Shown: positions 16,471-24,087, numbered from the stretch's first letter. The stretch is 35,316 nucleotides of DNA from DATJXG01 sp035500455 (GCA_035500455.1 DATJXG010000310.1:1-35316), one strand, 5' to 3'. Program-made: numbers and translations. Notes: a model not told the origin generated them from the sequence alone.

Positions 16471-16896
16471 ATGTCGGAAGAACGCAGAAAGCGACGGGAA
16501 GAGCGCAACTCGCAACAGCGAGAGTGGAGTCTCGGGAAGAAGCTAGCGGTGGTAGTGCTCGTAGTCGGGGTGGCTGTGGGCGCCTACTATCTTGCCACCC
16601 GCAAGCGCCCCGGCCGCCTGGATGCCTTCGCCAAATGCCTCACCGAGCGGCAGGCCAAAATGTATGGCGCCTTCTGGTGCCCGCATTGCCAGGAGCAAAA
16701 GGAGATGTTCGGCTCGTCGTTCGAATATGCGCCCTACATCGAGTGCGGCGTCAAAGGCTCGCGCGCTGAGCAGCCAGTTTGCACGCAGGCAGGAGTGAAA
16801 AACTATCCCACCTGGTGGTTCGCCGACGGCAGCCACGTCGAGGGTACCCTCCCTTTGAGCGCCCTGGCCCAAAAGACAGGGTGCAGCCTGCCATGA
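16471..16896 (+). CDS. Membrane-anchored thioredoxin-like protein with CPHC motif
   Basis: The 141-residue protein has a very basic N terminus (about 1-20), one membrane segment at 24-41 and a thioredoxin-like domain outside the membrane. The redox motif is FWCPHC (Cys70, Cys73). YPTWWF supplies the cis-proline at 113. Additional cysteines at 56, 92, 104 and 138 are unusual for thioredoxin, and resemble the thioredoxin-like domains that pair with bacterial VKOR. It probably shuttles disulfides between the VKOR encoded next door and exported proteins. It is 7 bp after the lipid kinase and overlaps VKOR by ATGA, so the three are cotranscribed. Start ATG at 16471 is the first in-frame codon that gives this topology. 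Confidence 0.87.
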   Translation: MSEERRKRREERNSQQREWSLGKKLAVVVLVVGVAVGAYYLATRKRPGRLDAFAKCLTERQAKMYGAFWCPHCQEQKEMFGSSFEYAPYIECGVKGSRAEQPVCTQAGVKNYPTWWFADGSHVEGTLPLSALAQKTGCSLP

Positions 16897-17327
16897 GCCC
16901 GATCGGCTGCCGGATCCTCGCGGCAATCGCCGTCCTGGCGGTTGTGGGAATTGCAGTTTCGTCTCTCTCCCTGTATCACCACTACGAAAAATCAGAAACT
17001 TCTTTCTGCAATATCAACGAAACTTTCAACTGCGATATCGTCAACCGCAGCGTGTACTCCGAAGTCTTCGGAATTCCCGTCGCTCTGATTGGAATTCTGG
17101 GATATGCCGGCCTGTTCGCCGTGGCCGTCTTCCGCCGCGCCCGTCCTGACGCGCCAAGAATGTTGCTGGCCGCGTCCCTGGCCGGCCTGGCGTTTGCCCT
17201 CTACCTCACTTACATCGAAGGCTACGTGCTGGCGGCGTGGTGCCTGCTGTGCCTTTCGTCGCTGGCCATCATCGCGGCGATCACGGCTCTGGCGGGAGTG
17301 CTGGCCGTACACCAGCGATCCGGCTAG
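16893..17327 (+). CDS. VKOR-family disulfide-generating membrane protein
   Basis: The protein has 144 residues and about four membrane segments. It carries all VKOR hallmarks: the loop cysteines Cys39 and Cys47 (in SFCNINETFNCDIV), Ser56 (in YSEVFGIPVALIG) and the quinone-side pair Cys117-Cys120 (AWCLLC). VKOR oxidises a partner thioredoxin and passes electrons to quinone, replacing DsbB in many bacteria. The partner is the CPHC thioredoxin-like protein encoded directly upstream with a 4-bp overlap; in some bacteria the two are fused. ATG 16893 is chosen because it forms that overlap and yields a standard first membrane helix. The extra 38 codons upstream in frame are a shadow of the partner gene. 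Confidence 0.92.
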   Translation: MSPIGCRILAAIAVLAVVGIAVSSLSLYHHYEKSETSFCNINETFNCDIVNRSVYSEVFGIPVALIGILGYAGLFAVAVFRRARPDAPRMLLAASLAGLAFALYLTYIEGYVLAAWCLLCLSSLAIIAAITALAGVLAVHQRSG

Positions 17328-17410
17328 GCTGAAACTTGCAGTCGCTCTCCCAACCCCACCTGCTCGTCTCGTATTTTCGAAAAAAGCGCTTACCACGGGG
17401 AGGTCTTACC

Positions 17411-17460
17411 CTTCGTGAACCTTCGTGCATCCTTGGTGTCCTTGGTGGTTTGCCTTTGCG
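17411..17460. repeat. CTTTGTG/CCTTGGTG quasi-tandem dispersed repeat
   Basis: The block is built from 9-bp variants CTTCGTGAA, CTTCGTGCA, CCTTGGTGT, CCTTGGTGG and CCTTTGCG. It is the same style of element as at 19759-19820. Confidence 0.55.
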
Positions 17461-17600
17461 TGCCCGCGCCCGACCGCCAAACCATTTCGGGAAACGCTTG
17501 TTAACTGTTCAGATGGCATTGCTAAACTCTCGACCGTCGGTGCCGATTTAACCAGCAAAGGCCACGAAAAAAGTCGCTTTCGCCGGGGAGAAACGACCAC

Positions 17601-17670
17601 CGGGGCTGAAGCCCTCATTGATTGGAGGCGGCTTCGCGCGGCCCTAAAAGGGCCGCTCTACCACGTTGAT
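17601..17670. repeat. GGGCTGAAGCCC / GCGGCCCT paired hairpin repeat
   Basis: Two short hairpins follow each other. GGGCT-GA-AGCCC is centred near 17608. The second has perfect 8-bp arms GCGGCCCT and AGGGCCGC around AAA at 17638-17656. The combination of a GGGGCTGAAGCCC hairpin with a following CTAAAGGGC hairpin recurs, in my recollection, between acidobacterial genes. Confidence 0.6.
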
Positions 17671-17784
17671 CGACAAATTCGTGACTTTTCAGCAGACTTA
17701 AGCCTTGAAGCACCGGGGAAGGTTCATTCTTACCCCTGCCCAAGGCCTTGCCCGACTTTGAATGTCCGGAAATGAGGAGCCAAC

Positions 17785-18156
17785 ATGAATTTCGATGACG
17801 CGGTGGCTGCGCACGCGCAGTGGAAAATGAAACTGTCCTCTTATCTCTCGCACCCCGACGGTAGCCTGGACGCGGCTACTGCCAGCCTCGACAACAAGTG
17901 CGCGTTGGGACAATGGATTTCGGGCGACGGTGCAAGCTATTCCAGGCTGCCGGAATACGCGAAGCTGAAATCGGAACATGCCCGCTTCCACAAGGCGGTG
18001 GGCGATGTGATCAGGAAGGCGGCCTCGGGACAGAGTGTTTCCGAAGAAACCGCGTTAGGCTCACACAGCGAATTTGGGTCCGCCTCCAACGCCGTGGTCA
18101 CGGCCATCATGGCGATGAAGGGAAAGGCAACGAAAACGCAGGGAAAAGGAGCTTAG
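17785..18156 (+). CDS. Stand-alone CZB (chemoreceptor zinc-binding) domain protein
   Basis: This 123-residue helical protein is essentially only a CZB domain. His10 (AAHAQWKMKL), Cys39 (DNKCALGQWI), His65 and His69 (SEHARFHKAV) provide the family's three-His one-Cys zinc site. CZB domains usually end chemoreceptors or diguanylate cyclases and sense zinc or hypochlorous acid through the reactive zinc-bound cysteine. A free copy has no output domain, so it may act on a partner or bind zinc itself; this is inference. No chemotaxis gene is nearby. GAGGAG 5 nt before the ATG gives a strong start. The last 25 residues are a low-complexity Lys/Gly-rich tail. Confidence 0.85.
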   Translation: MNFDDAVAAHAQWKMKLSSYLSHPDGSLDAATASLDNKCALGQWISGDGASYSRLPEYAKLKSEHARFHKAVGDVIRKAASGQSVSEETALGSHSEFGSASNAVVTAIMAMKGKATKTQGKGA

Positions 18157-18223
18157 GAACAGGACAGCACACCTAGGCAGGCCCATGCTGTTTGATTTAC
18201 CGATGTTTCATCGCTGCGTTCCC

Positions 18224-19612
18224 TCACAGCTTGTTCAACCCATCCAGCGCCGCGACTTTGTAGGCCTCCGCCAGCGTCGGGTAGTTGAAGATGCTGTCGC
18301 GGAAATATTCGATGGTCCCGCCCAGGGCCAGCACGGCTTGTCCGATGTGAATAATTTCAGCCGCCCGCTCTCCGATGGCATGCACCCCCAGCAACCGCAG
18401 CGACTGCGGATCGAACAGCAGCTTGAGCAGGCCCTGATCGTCGCCCAGCATTTGCCCCTTGGCCAGTTCAGCGTAGCGCGCCAGTCCGGCTTCGTAGGGG
18501 ATTTTCTCTTTGGTGAGCTGCTCCTCGGTATGGCCCACCATGGAAATTTCCGGAATGCAGTAAATCCCGTAAGGCACGAGGTTGGATGCGATCTTGCTCG
18601 GCTTACCGAACATGTGGCACCCGGCCAGGCGCCCCTGTTCCATCGACGTGCTGGCGAGGGCAGGGAAGCCGATCACGTCTCCCGCAGCGTAAATGTGCGG
18701 CACCGAAGTCTGAAAATTGTCGTTCACCTGCAGCTTACCGCGGCCATCCATGGTGAGCCCCGCGGCTTCCAGGTTAAGCTGGTCGCTGTTTGCCTGCCGA
18801 CCCACGGCATAAAGCAGCGCCTGCCCATGCACCGTCTTTCCGCTTTCCAGTTTGGCGAAAACGCGGTCGCGCTCTTCCTCCACCCCGATCGAAGTGACCT
18901 TTTCTCCCAGGCGAAACACCGTCCCAAGCTGCCGTAGTTGAAAGCACAGGCTCTCCACAATTTCGCGATCGGCGAAATCCAGCAGCACCGGCCGCTGATC
19001 GAGCAGGGTGACGCGCACTCCCAGGGCGGCGAACATGGAAGCGTATTCCAACCCGATGATTCCCGCTCCCACCACCACCAACTCACGCGGCAGGTCTTCC
19101 AGTTGGTGCACCTGGTCGGAATCGAAGATGCGCTTGCCGTCCACCGGAACGTCCGCATCGTGCGCCGGGCGCGTGCCGCAGGCGATCAGAATATTGTTGC
19201 CGCGCACCACCAGCGATCCCTCGTCGCGCGCCACTTCGATGGTGTGAGGATCAAGGAAGCGCGCATTCCCTTCCAGCACCGTGATCTGGTTGCGGCGAAG
19301 CTGGGCCTTGATGACCTCAATCTCCTTGGCCATGACCGCATCGGCGCGGAAAGCCAGGTCCTGCATGGAAATTTGGTCCTTCAGGGCGTAACCGCGCCCG
19401 TAAAAAGCCCGCTGCCGCAGGCCGCTCAAGTAAAGAACCGCCTCGCGAAACGTTTTGCTGGGAATGGTTCCGGTGTGCACGCACACCCCGCCGATGGTCC
19501 GCTTGCGCTCAATGATCGCCACTTTCTTGCGCAGCTTGGCCGCGCAAATGGCGCCCTTCTGGCCGGCCGGACCGCTGCCTACCACCACCAGATCATAGAA
19601 ATTCGGGTCCAT
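18224..19612 (-). CDS. sthA: Si-specific soluble NAD(P) transhydrogenase
   Basis: This 462-residue flavoprotein disulfide-reductase relative has the FAD motif VVVGSGPAGQ (10-18) and the NAD-site motif VVVGAGIIGLEYAS. The segment GGVCVHTGTIPSK has Cys44 but Thr at the second redox position, as in SthA (GTIPSK) and unlike dihydrolipoamide dehydrogenase, which needs two cysteines. YAAGDVIGFPALASTSMEQGR and the C-terminal dimer domain are complete. The usual function is hydride exchange between NADPH and NAD+ in the cytoplasm. I prefer ATG 19612 (MDPNFYD) to the GTG at 19630 because GGAG lies upstream of it and homologues start close to the Rossmann strand. It is convergent with the CZB gene and divergent from blaI. 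Related flavoproteins such as mercuric reductases are less likely because they need both cysteines. Confidence 0.88.
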   Translation of the reverse strand: MDPNFYDLVVVGSGPAGQKGAICAAKLRKKVAIIERKRTIGGVCVHTGTIPSKTFREAVLYLSGLRQRAFYGRGYALKDQISMQDLAFRADAVMAKEIEVIKAQLRRNQITVLEGNARFLDPHTIEVARDEGSLVVRGNNILIACGTRPAHDADVPVDGKRIFDSDQVHQLEDLPRELVVVGAGIIGLEYASMFAALGVRVTLLDQRPVLLDFADREIVESLCFQLRQLGTVFRLGEKVTSIGVEEERDRVFAKLESGKTVHGQALLYAVGRQANSDQLNLEAAGLTMDGRGKLQVNDNFQTSVPHIYAAGDVIGFPALASTSMEQGRLAGCHMFGKPSKIASNLVPYGIYCIPEISMVGHTEEQLTKEKIPYEAGLARYAELAKGQMLGDDQGLLKLLFDPQSLRLLGVHAIGERAAEIIHIGQAVLALGGTIEYFRDSIFNYPTLAEAYKVAALDGLNKL

Positions 19613-19675
19613 CGGGATTTTCGTCTCCACCGCTCGCCGCAGGATGAATCAGTACAAGATGAACCAGGAAAAGAA

Positions 19676-19706
19676 GTTATACCACCGCCGCGGGAGCGGG
19701 GAACAA
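19676..19706 (-). promoter_or_regulatory. Possible sthA promoter
   Basis: On the minus strand TATAAC (19681-19676) matches five of six -10 bases. TTGTTC (19706-19701) is a partial -35. The spacer is 19 bp, longer than ideal, so this is a weak call. Confidence 0.3.
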
Positions 19707-19758
19707 GGAAAGCACGCAGGTTTCACACCCTTGTAACATCTGCATTCCGCTTCGATTT

Positions 19759-19820
19759 TCGTCTTTGGCGTCCTTTGCGCTCTTCGCGGTGGGTTCAAAC
19801 CGCAAAGAACGCAAAGGAAC
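19759..19820. repeat. CTTTGCG/CGCAAAG dispersed inverted repeat
   Basis: CGTCTTTGGCGTCCTTTGCG on the left and CGCAAAGAACGCAAAGGAAC on the right are complementary in style and form an imperfect hairpin around GGTGGGTTCAAACC. It sits in the sthA/blaI divergent region. Confidence 0.6.
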
Positions 19821-19860
19821 CCCTCCCTGCCGAGGGGCAACCAAACAACGGCCGCTCCGC

Positions 19861-19876
19861 AACTAATAAATTAGTT
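19861..19876. promoter_or_regulatory. Putative BlaI-type operator before the blaI gene
   Basis: AACTAATAAATTAGTT has perfect 7-bp inverted arms around AA. It overlaps the first bases of TTGACC (19875-19880), a good -35 hexamer, so a bound repressor would block RNA polymerase. No convincing -10 is visible at 17 bp spacing. A near-identical site lies before the protease gene at 21851. Confidence 0.7.
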
Positions 19877-19935
19877 GACCTTTTAGCCGCTGGCTCGTCT
19901 TACGAATACCGGCGCACTTCGACGGGGAGGGAGCA

Positions 19936-20313
19936 TTGGCGCGTAGTAAGTCTAAAACGTTGACGGAAGCCGAGTTACGCATCATGAATGTGCTTTGGCA
20001 GAAGGGCCGCGCCACCGTTCACGAGGTGCAGCAGGCCCTCCCCGGCAGCCCCGCCCTTGCCTACAACTCCGTGCTGACCATCATCCGCATTCTGGAAAAC
20101 AAGGGCTACGTAAAGCACGAAAAAGACGGCCGCGCTCATCTTTATATTCCTCAGGTGGACCGCAAAAACGCCACCCGCTTCGAAATCGGCAATCTGGTAA
20201 GCCGCTTTTTTGGAAACTCCCATGAACTGCTGGTGCTGAACGTCCTGGAAGAGCAGGGCATAGACGCGGAAGAACTGGAGCGTGTGCGCCAGTTGCTGGG
20301 AGGGCAAAAGTGA
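19936..20313 (+). CDS. BlaI/MecI/CopY-family transcriptional repressor
   Basis: The 125-residue protein has a winged-helix domain: LTEAELRIMNVLWQKGRATVHEVQQAL is the typical BlaI opening, and AYNSVLTIIRILENKGYVKHEKDGRAHLY the recognition helix and wing. The C-terminal part, LVSRFFGNSHELLVLNVLEEQGI, is the dimer segment containing the usual protease-sensitive region. Members repress as dimers on short palindromes and are inactivated by cleavage set off by an M56 membrane peptidase. The gene overlaps that peptidase gene by GTGA. Start is TTG at 19936 with GGGAGG 5-6 nt upstream. The palindrome at 19861 is the likely self-regulation site. No antibiotic-resistance enzyme is nearby, so the regulated target is probably the adjacent protease. 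Confidence 0.9.
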   Translation: MARSKSKTLTEAELRIMNVLWQKGRATVHEVQQALPGSPALAYNSVLTIIRILENKGYVKHEKDGRAHLYIPQVDRKNATRFEIGNLVSRFFGNSHELLVLNVLEEQGIDAEELERVRQLLGGQK

Positions 20314-21812
20314 TCTTCGCGGGTGCGGTCCTCAATCTCAGTCATTATGATCTCAGTGTCATCGCTCAGGCTTCTGCCGCGCGCATCGTGGACTGCCTCC
20401 TCGAGGGCACTCTGATTGCCGGCTTCGCCGCCCTGATGTTGCGAATTACGCACCGGCAAAGCGCGGGAGCGCGATTTGCCGTGTGGTTCGCGGCATTGAT
20501 GGCGATTGCCATATTGCCGCTGGCCGGAACCGCATCCTGGTCGCGCGCGGCGGGCATGGCTGCGGGCGCGAGCGCCTCCCCTGCCGAGATCACCCTTCCC
20601 GATTCATGGGCACTCTATCTTCTGGCGGCTTGGGCTGCAATTGCTGTCCTGGCGCTGGCCCGCGTGGCTGCAGGCCTGGTGCACCTGCACCGGCTGCGAA
20701 GCAGTTGCGTTCCTGTTGATCCGCAAAGGCTCGATCCCGCGTTGCGCTCCCCTCTAGACCATGCCCGTGCCGGGCGAACCGCGACCCTCTGCGTCTCAGA
20801 CCGGGTCGCCGTGCCCACCGCCCTCGGCTTCTTTAAGCCGCTGGTGATCATTCCTCGCTGGCTGATGCAGGAGCTTTCCCCCGCAGATCTGAACCAGATC
20901 CTGCTGCACGAACTAGCGCACCTGCGCCGCTGGGACGACTGGACCAACCTGCTGCAGAAAATCGTGCGGGCACTGTTTTTCTTTCATCCCGCGGTGTGGT
21001 GGATCGAACAGAAGATTTCCCTGGAGCGCGAGATGGCCTGCGACGACGCCGTTCTGGCGCAGACCGCCAGCCCGCGCGCCTATGCGGAATGCCTGGCGCA
21101 CCTGGCGGAGAAGAGCTTTGTGCGGCGCAGTGTAGCGCTGGCGCAGGCGGCGCTGGGCCGGGTGCGGCAGACTTCGCTGCGCATCGCGCAGATTCTCGAC
21201 CACAACCGGCCCGCACACACGCGGCGCGGCTGGAGCGTTGCCGTTCTCTCAATCGCCGCATTCGCTGCAGGTTGCGCAGTCTGCATTTCCAAAGCTCCAA
21301 AGCTGGTTGCTTTTGAGGACGCTGCTCCCGCCGTGGCGGCGACAGCGGCCTCGTTCTCTCCCCCCGCGATAGAGGCGAGTCTGCGCGTCGTGCCGGCGGT
21401 TCTCCCAGTGGCGGAACCGCCGATGGGGAGATTGAGACCGGCGTCGCGCCCGGCAGCACGTTCAACCACTCAGGCGGCCGCACGCACTCCCGTTCGCGCC
21501 ACCGAACAGGCTAGGCCGGCCGAGCGCTCCGAGCGGGGCAGGGAGGTTGCAGGCGTGCGCAACTCCCCGCTCGCCGGGGCGAACGCCTCCAGCGCACTCC
21601 ACCTGGCGGGCTTGAAGGTAGGCTCGCAGGCAACCACCACCGAGGCTGTCTTCGTGGTGGTGGAAGGCCCGGCAGACGGTTCTCCTGGGTACCAGGTCAC
21701 GGTGTGGCGCTTTACGGTGCTGCGCACTTCCGAGGGCGCCCTCATTCATTTAACTGGCGATGGTTCAGTAGTCGCGCCGTCGTCCGGCAAGATTCCTCGC
21801 AAGCAGACTTAA
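20310..21812 (+). CDS. M56-family membrane metallopeptidase, BlaR1-like without beta-lactam sensor
   Basis: This 500-residue integral membrane protein has hydrophobic segments near 28-46, 57-74, 99-124 and 288-307. The zinc site HELAH (His200-Glu201, His204) and the downstream EREMACDD (Glu239-Asp246) are the M56 signature, with WDDWTNLLQKIVRALFFFHPAVWW between. Unlike BlaR1 and MecR1, the C-terminal extracytoplasmic part lacks the penicillin-binding SxxK domain. It has instead an Ala/Pro/Arg-rich linker (about 345-410) and a small region of about 85 residues with ATTTEAVFVVVEGP and VTVWRFTVLR. Role inferred: senses an envelope signal and cleaves the BlaI-type repressor. GTG start overlaps the blaI stop. 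The signal cannot be read from sequence. Confidence 0.88.
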   Translation: MIFAGAVLNLSHYDLSVIAQASAARIVDCLLEGTLIAGFAALMLRITHRQSAGARFAVWFAALMAIAILPLAGTASWSRAAGMAAGASASPAEITLPDSWALYLLAAWAAIAVLALARVAAGLVHLHRLRSSCVPVDPQRLDPALRSPLDHARAGRTATLCVSDRVAVPTALGFFKPLVIIPRWLMQELSPADLNQILLHELAHLRRWDDWTNLLQKIVRALFFFHPAVWWIEQKISLEREMACDDAVLAQTASPRAYAECLAHLAEKSFVRRSVALAQAALGRVRQTSLRIAQILDHNRPAHTRRGWSVAVLSIAAFAAGCAVCISKAPKLVAFEDAAPAVAATAASFSPPAIEASLRVVPAVLPVAEPPMGRLRPASRPAARSTTQAAARTPVRATEQARPAERSERGREVAGVRNSPLAGANASSALHLAGLKVGSQATTTEAVFVVVEGPADGSPGYQVTVWRFTVLRTSEGALIHLTGDGSVVAPSSGKIPRKQT

Positions 21813-21850
21813 GCAGTAAGGCAGGAGCGGGGCGATTTTTCGTCCCGAGA

Positions 21851-21866
21851 AACTAAAGAATTAGTT
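21851..21866. promoter_or_regulatory. Second BlaI-type operator, before htrA
   Basis: AACTAAAGAATTAGTT shares 14 of 16 bases with the site at 19861 and keeps the AACTAA-N4-TTAGTT arms. It lies 32 bp before the protease ATG, where a repressor would cover the promoter or leader. Confidence 0.7.
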
Positions 21867-21898
21867 AGAAAATAAACTTCGAGAAAGGATTTTCAGTT

Positions 21899-23467
21899 AT
21901 GCAATGGAAGGAATACATCAAGACCAAATGGGCTACCCGGCTGGTGGTGCCGGTGCTGGCGCTCACCCTCGCAGCATTCGGCGGCTACGAATGCCTGATG
22001 CCGTTAGCCGCCAGAGCGGCAACGCCCGCTCCCCCTCCGCCTGCGGCGGCTCCGGCCCTGAGCGATAACAGCGTCAGCGCGTTGCTCTCACTCGACCAGG
22101 CCATGGAGACGCTGGCCGCCCACGTAACCCCGGCGGTGGTAAACGTCACCGTAACCTCGCGCGCCAAAGCAGACGCGGCCTCGCAGCAGCTTCCCGAAGG
22201 CATTCAGCGCTTCTTCGGCCCGAACGGCCCGGGGAGCGACGGCCAATTCGGCCAGTTCTTCGGCCAGCGTATGATGCCGCAGCAGCCGCAGATTGAACAC
22301 GGCATCGGCAGCGGCGTTGTGATCTCGCCCGCGGGATACATCGTCACCAACAACCACGTGGTCGAAGGCGCCACCGATATCCGCGTCACCACCAGTGACC
22401 GCAGAGTTCTCAAGGCCAAGCTGATCGGCACCGATCCCCTGACCGATCTGGCGGTGATCAAGGTGGACGCCACCGATATGCCCAGCGTGCCCTGGGGAAA
22501 CTCCTCCGAAGTGCGGCCGGGTGAAACCGTGCTGGCTTTCGGCAATCCCTTTGGAATGCGCTTCACCGTGACCCGTGGAATTGTCAGCGCCATCAACCGG
22601 CCCAATCCGGACTCCGACGATCCGCGTAAGCCCGGCCAGTTCATCCAGACCGACGCTGCCATCAATCAGGGCAACTCCGGCGGACCGCTGGTGGACGCGC
22701 GCGGCGAAGTCATCGGCATCAACACCTTCCTGATCTCTCCCTCAGGCAGTTTTGCTGGAATGGGATTCGCCATTCCCTCGCAGATCGCGGAGCCCACGGT
22801 GGAGACGCTGATCCGCGATGGCAAGGTTGAGCACAGCCACATCGGCATCGGCATCACCGACGTGACTCCGGAGAACGCCAAGTTCTTCAACGATTCGCGG
22901 GCTACGGGAGCGGTAATCACGCAAGTGGAGCCGGATTCGCCGGGCGCCAGGGCGGGTTTGCAGATCGGCGACGTGATCACTGAGATGAACGGCAAGACAG
23001 TGACCGACGCCGGCGAGTTGCAGGCGCTGGTGGCCGAGATGCGTCCTGGAACCAAGATCACACTCAAGGTGCTGCGTGACGGCAAGAGCATGAGCGCGCC
23101 GCTAACGCTCGAAGCCATGAACGGCCACGGCGCCGAAGCCGGCAATTCCGGCCAGGGCACCGGCAAGATGCGCTGGGGCCTGGGCGTGGATGACCTGAGT
23201 CCAGACGTGCGCCAGCAGATGAATATTCCGGGCGACGTGCACGGAGCAGTGATCGAGCATGTGCAGCCGGGAAGCTCGGCCGACAACGCCGGATTGCGCT
23301 CCGGCGATGTGATCCTGGAAGTGGACCGCCACAAGGTGAGCGATGCCGCTGACGTGCAGAAAGACCTCGGCAGCGTGCCCAACGGCCAGGATGCCCTGGT
23401 GCTGGTGTGGTCGAATGGTGGCAACAGCTTCCGGGTGCTGCACTCGCCTGAAGGCCAAGGCTCGTAA
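21899..23467 (+). CDS. DegP/HtrA-family periplasmic serine protease
   Basis: This 522-residue protein has an N-terminal membrane or signal segment (about 14-40), a Pro/Ala-rich linker and a trypsin-like domain with the triad His153 (TNNHVVEGA), Asp183 (DPLTDLAVIK) and Ser260 (INQGNSGGPL). A Gln/Phe/Met-rich loop (about 105-130) corresponds to the LA loop. Two PDZ domains follow (about 315-400 and 425-515); GAVITQVEPDSPGARAGLQIGDVI and GAVIEHVQPGSSADNAGLRSGDVI mark each. It degrades or refolds damaged envelope proteins. AAAGGA lies 9 nt before the ATG. The palindrome at 21851 suggests control by the upstream BlaI-type repressor, so the three genes would form one stress regulon. The 86-bp gap to the peptidase gene also permits read-through. 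Confidence 0.93.
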   Translation: MQWKEYIKTKWATRLVVPVLALTLAAFGGYECLMPLAARAATPAPPPPAAAPALSDNSVSALLSLDQAMETLAAHVTPAVVNVTVTSRAKADAASQQLPEGIQRFFGPNGPGSDGQFGQFFGQRMMPQQPQIEHGIGSGVVISPAGYIVTNNHVVEGATDIRVTTSDRRVLKAKLIGTDPLTDLAVIKVDATDMPSVPWGNSSEVRPGETVLAFGNPFGMRFTVTRGIVSAINRPNPDSDDPRKPGQFIQTDAAINQGNSGGPLVDARGEVIGINTFLISPSGSFAGMGFAIPSQIAEPTVETLIRDGKVEHSHIGIGITDVTPENAKFFNDSRATGAVITQVEPDSPGARAGLQIGDVITEMNGKTVTDAGELQALVAEMRPGTKITLKVLRDGKSMSAPLTLEAMNGHGAEAGNSGQGTGKMRWGLGVDDLSPDVRQQMNIPGDVHGAVIEHVQPGSSADNAGLRSGDVILEVDRHKVSDAADVQKDLGSVPNGQDALVLVWSNGGNSFRVLHSPEGQGS

Positions 23468-23512
23468 CCGCGAGACCATGGCGAATGACGAAGGGCGCGA
23501 CCCAACCCGGCC

Positions 23513-23640
23513 GCGCCCTCCGCGTTCTTTGCGGATCTTCTTGGCGTCCTCGGCAATTTAAGGTCTTTGCCGCCCGCAAAATCAAAATCTGAAAACGCCG
23601 AGGGCGCGAAGAAAATCCGCCGAGGACGCAGAGGGTTTGC
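23513..23640. repeat. CGCCGAGG-type dispersed inverted repeat (128 bp)
   Basis: The left arm is GCGCCCTCCGCGTTCTTTGC onward to TTGGCGTCCTCGGC. The right arm is AAAACGCCGAGGGCGCGAAG onward to CGAGGACGCAGAGGG. The complement of one resembles the other over about 40 bp, around a central ATTTAAGGTC...AAAATC segment. It ends just before the ABM gene promoter. Confidence 0.7.
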
Positions 23641-23652
23641 AGGCTGCGCGGT

Positions 23653-23681
23653 TTGACCCACCTGCAGCCACGGCCTATACT
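23653..23681 (+). promoter_or_regulatory. Strong sigma70-like promoter before the ABM gene
   Basis: TTGACC (23653-23658) and TATACT (23676-23681) match five of six bases each with a 17-bp spacer. Predicted transcription starts near 23688, giving a leader of about 75 nt that ends with AAGGAG 7 nt before the ATG. Confidence 0.75.
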
Positions 23682-23763
23682 TTTTGCATCCTACAAATCA
23701 AGTCACCGCCGTCCGCTGCGGCGATGCTTCCTTTCAACCTTCCAATCAGAAAGGAGCATATTG

Positions 23764-24087
23764 ATGTTTTCGCGTGTCGTGGAACTGAAGAGCAAACCCG
23801 GCAAATCGCAGGAACTCTCCAACGCCATCAACGAAAAGGCCTTACCCATCCTGAAGAGACAAAACGGCTTTGTGGAAGTAATCGTGCTGATTTCAAACGC
23901 AGAGCCCGATCGTGTGTTAACCCTCAGTCTCTGGAGGAGCCGGGAAGATGCTGAGCGCTTTCACCGCGAGCAATATCAGAATGTCGGTGAGACGCTTCGT
24001 TCTTTGCTGGCCACCGAACCCTCGATCCGTACCTTCGACGTTCATGCATCCAGCGGGCTCAAGGCTGTTGCCGGCCGCGCTGCCTGA
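23764..24087 (+). CDS. ABM (antibiotic biosynthesis monooxygenase-like) domain protein
   Basis: This small 107-residue protein has the dimeric alpha-beta barrel pattern of ABM proteins: MFSRVVELKSKPGKSQELSN, a central LKRQNGFVEVIVLIS, and LTLSLWRSREDAERFHRE, where the Trp and the helix are typical. Family members include quinol monooxygenases, heme-degrading IsdG-like enzymes and uncharacterised proteins, so the reaction is not known. No clear heme ligand could be assigned. I use ATG 23764 because AAGGAG precedes it by 7 nt and the family fold begins there. The 37 in-frame codons upstream lie over the promoter and leader. Confidence 0.75.
   Translation: MFSRVVELKSKPGKSQELSNAINEKALPILKRQNGFVEVIVLISNAEPDRVLTLSLWRSREDAERFHREQYQNVGETLRSLLATEPSIRTFDVHASSGLKAVAGRAA

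Larger units (their letters stand above)
17328..17784. other. Intergenic region with repeats, no gene
   Basis: This 457-bp gap separates VKOR from the CZB gene. It holds two repeat blocks (17411-17460 and 17601-17670) described separately. A 116-codon ORF at 17425-17775 runs through both repeats, has no family signature and I do not accept it. GAGGAG at 17774-17779 is the ribosome binding site of the next gene. Confidence 0.6.

Noticed and set aside
13061..17670. CRISPR array
   Set aside because: The repeats are degenerate, inverted and without spacers of constant length; no cas genes are present.
17425..17775. 116-codon ORF before the CZB gene
   Set aside because: It runs through two dispersed repeat blocks and has no domain; composition is that of translated repeats.
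18224..19612. Dihydrolipoamide dehydrogenase or mercuric reductase
   Set aside because: The second redox cysteine is Thr (GTIPSK), which fits soluble transhydrogenase instead.
19936..21812. Beta-lactam resistance regulator pair
   Set aside because: The M56 protein lacks the penicillin-binding sensor domain and no beta-lactamase of the serine type is nearby; the metallo-hydrolase at 4073 is of the ComEC-like group and far away.
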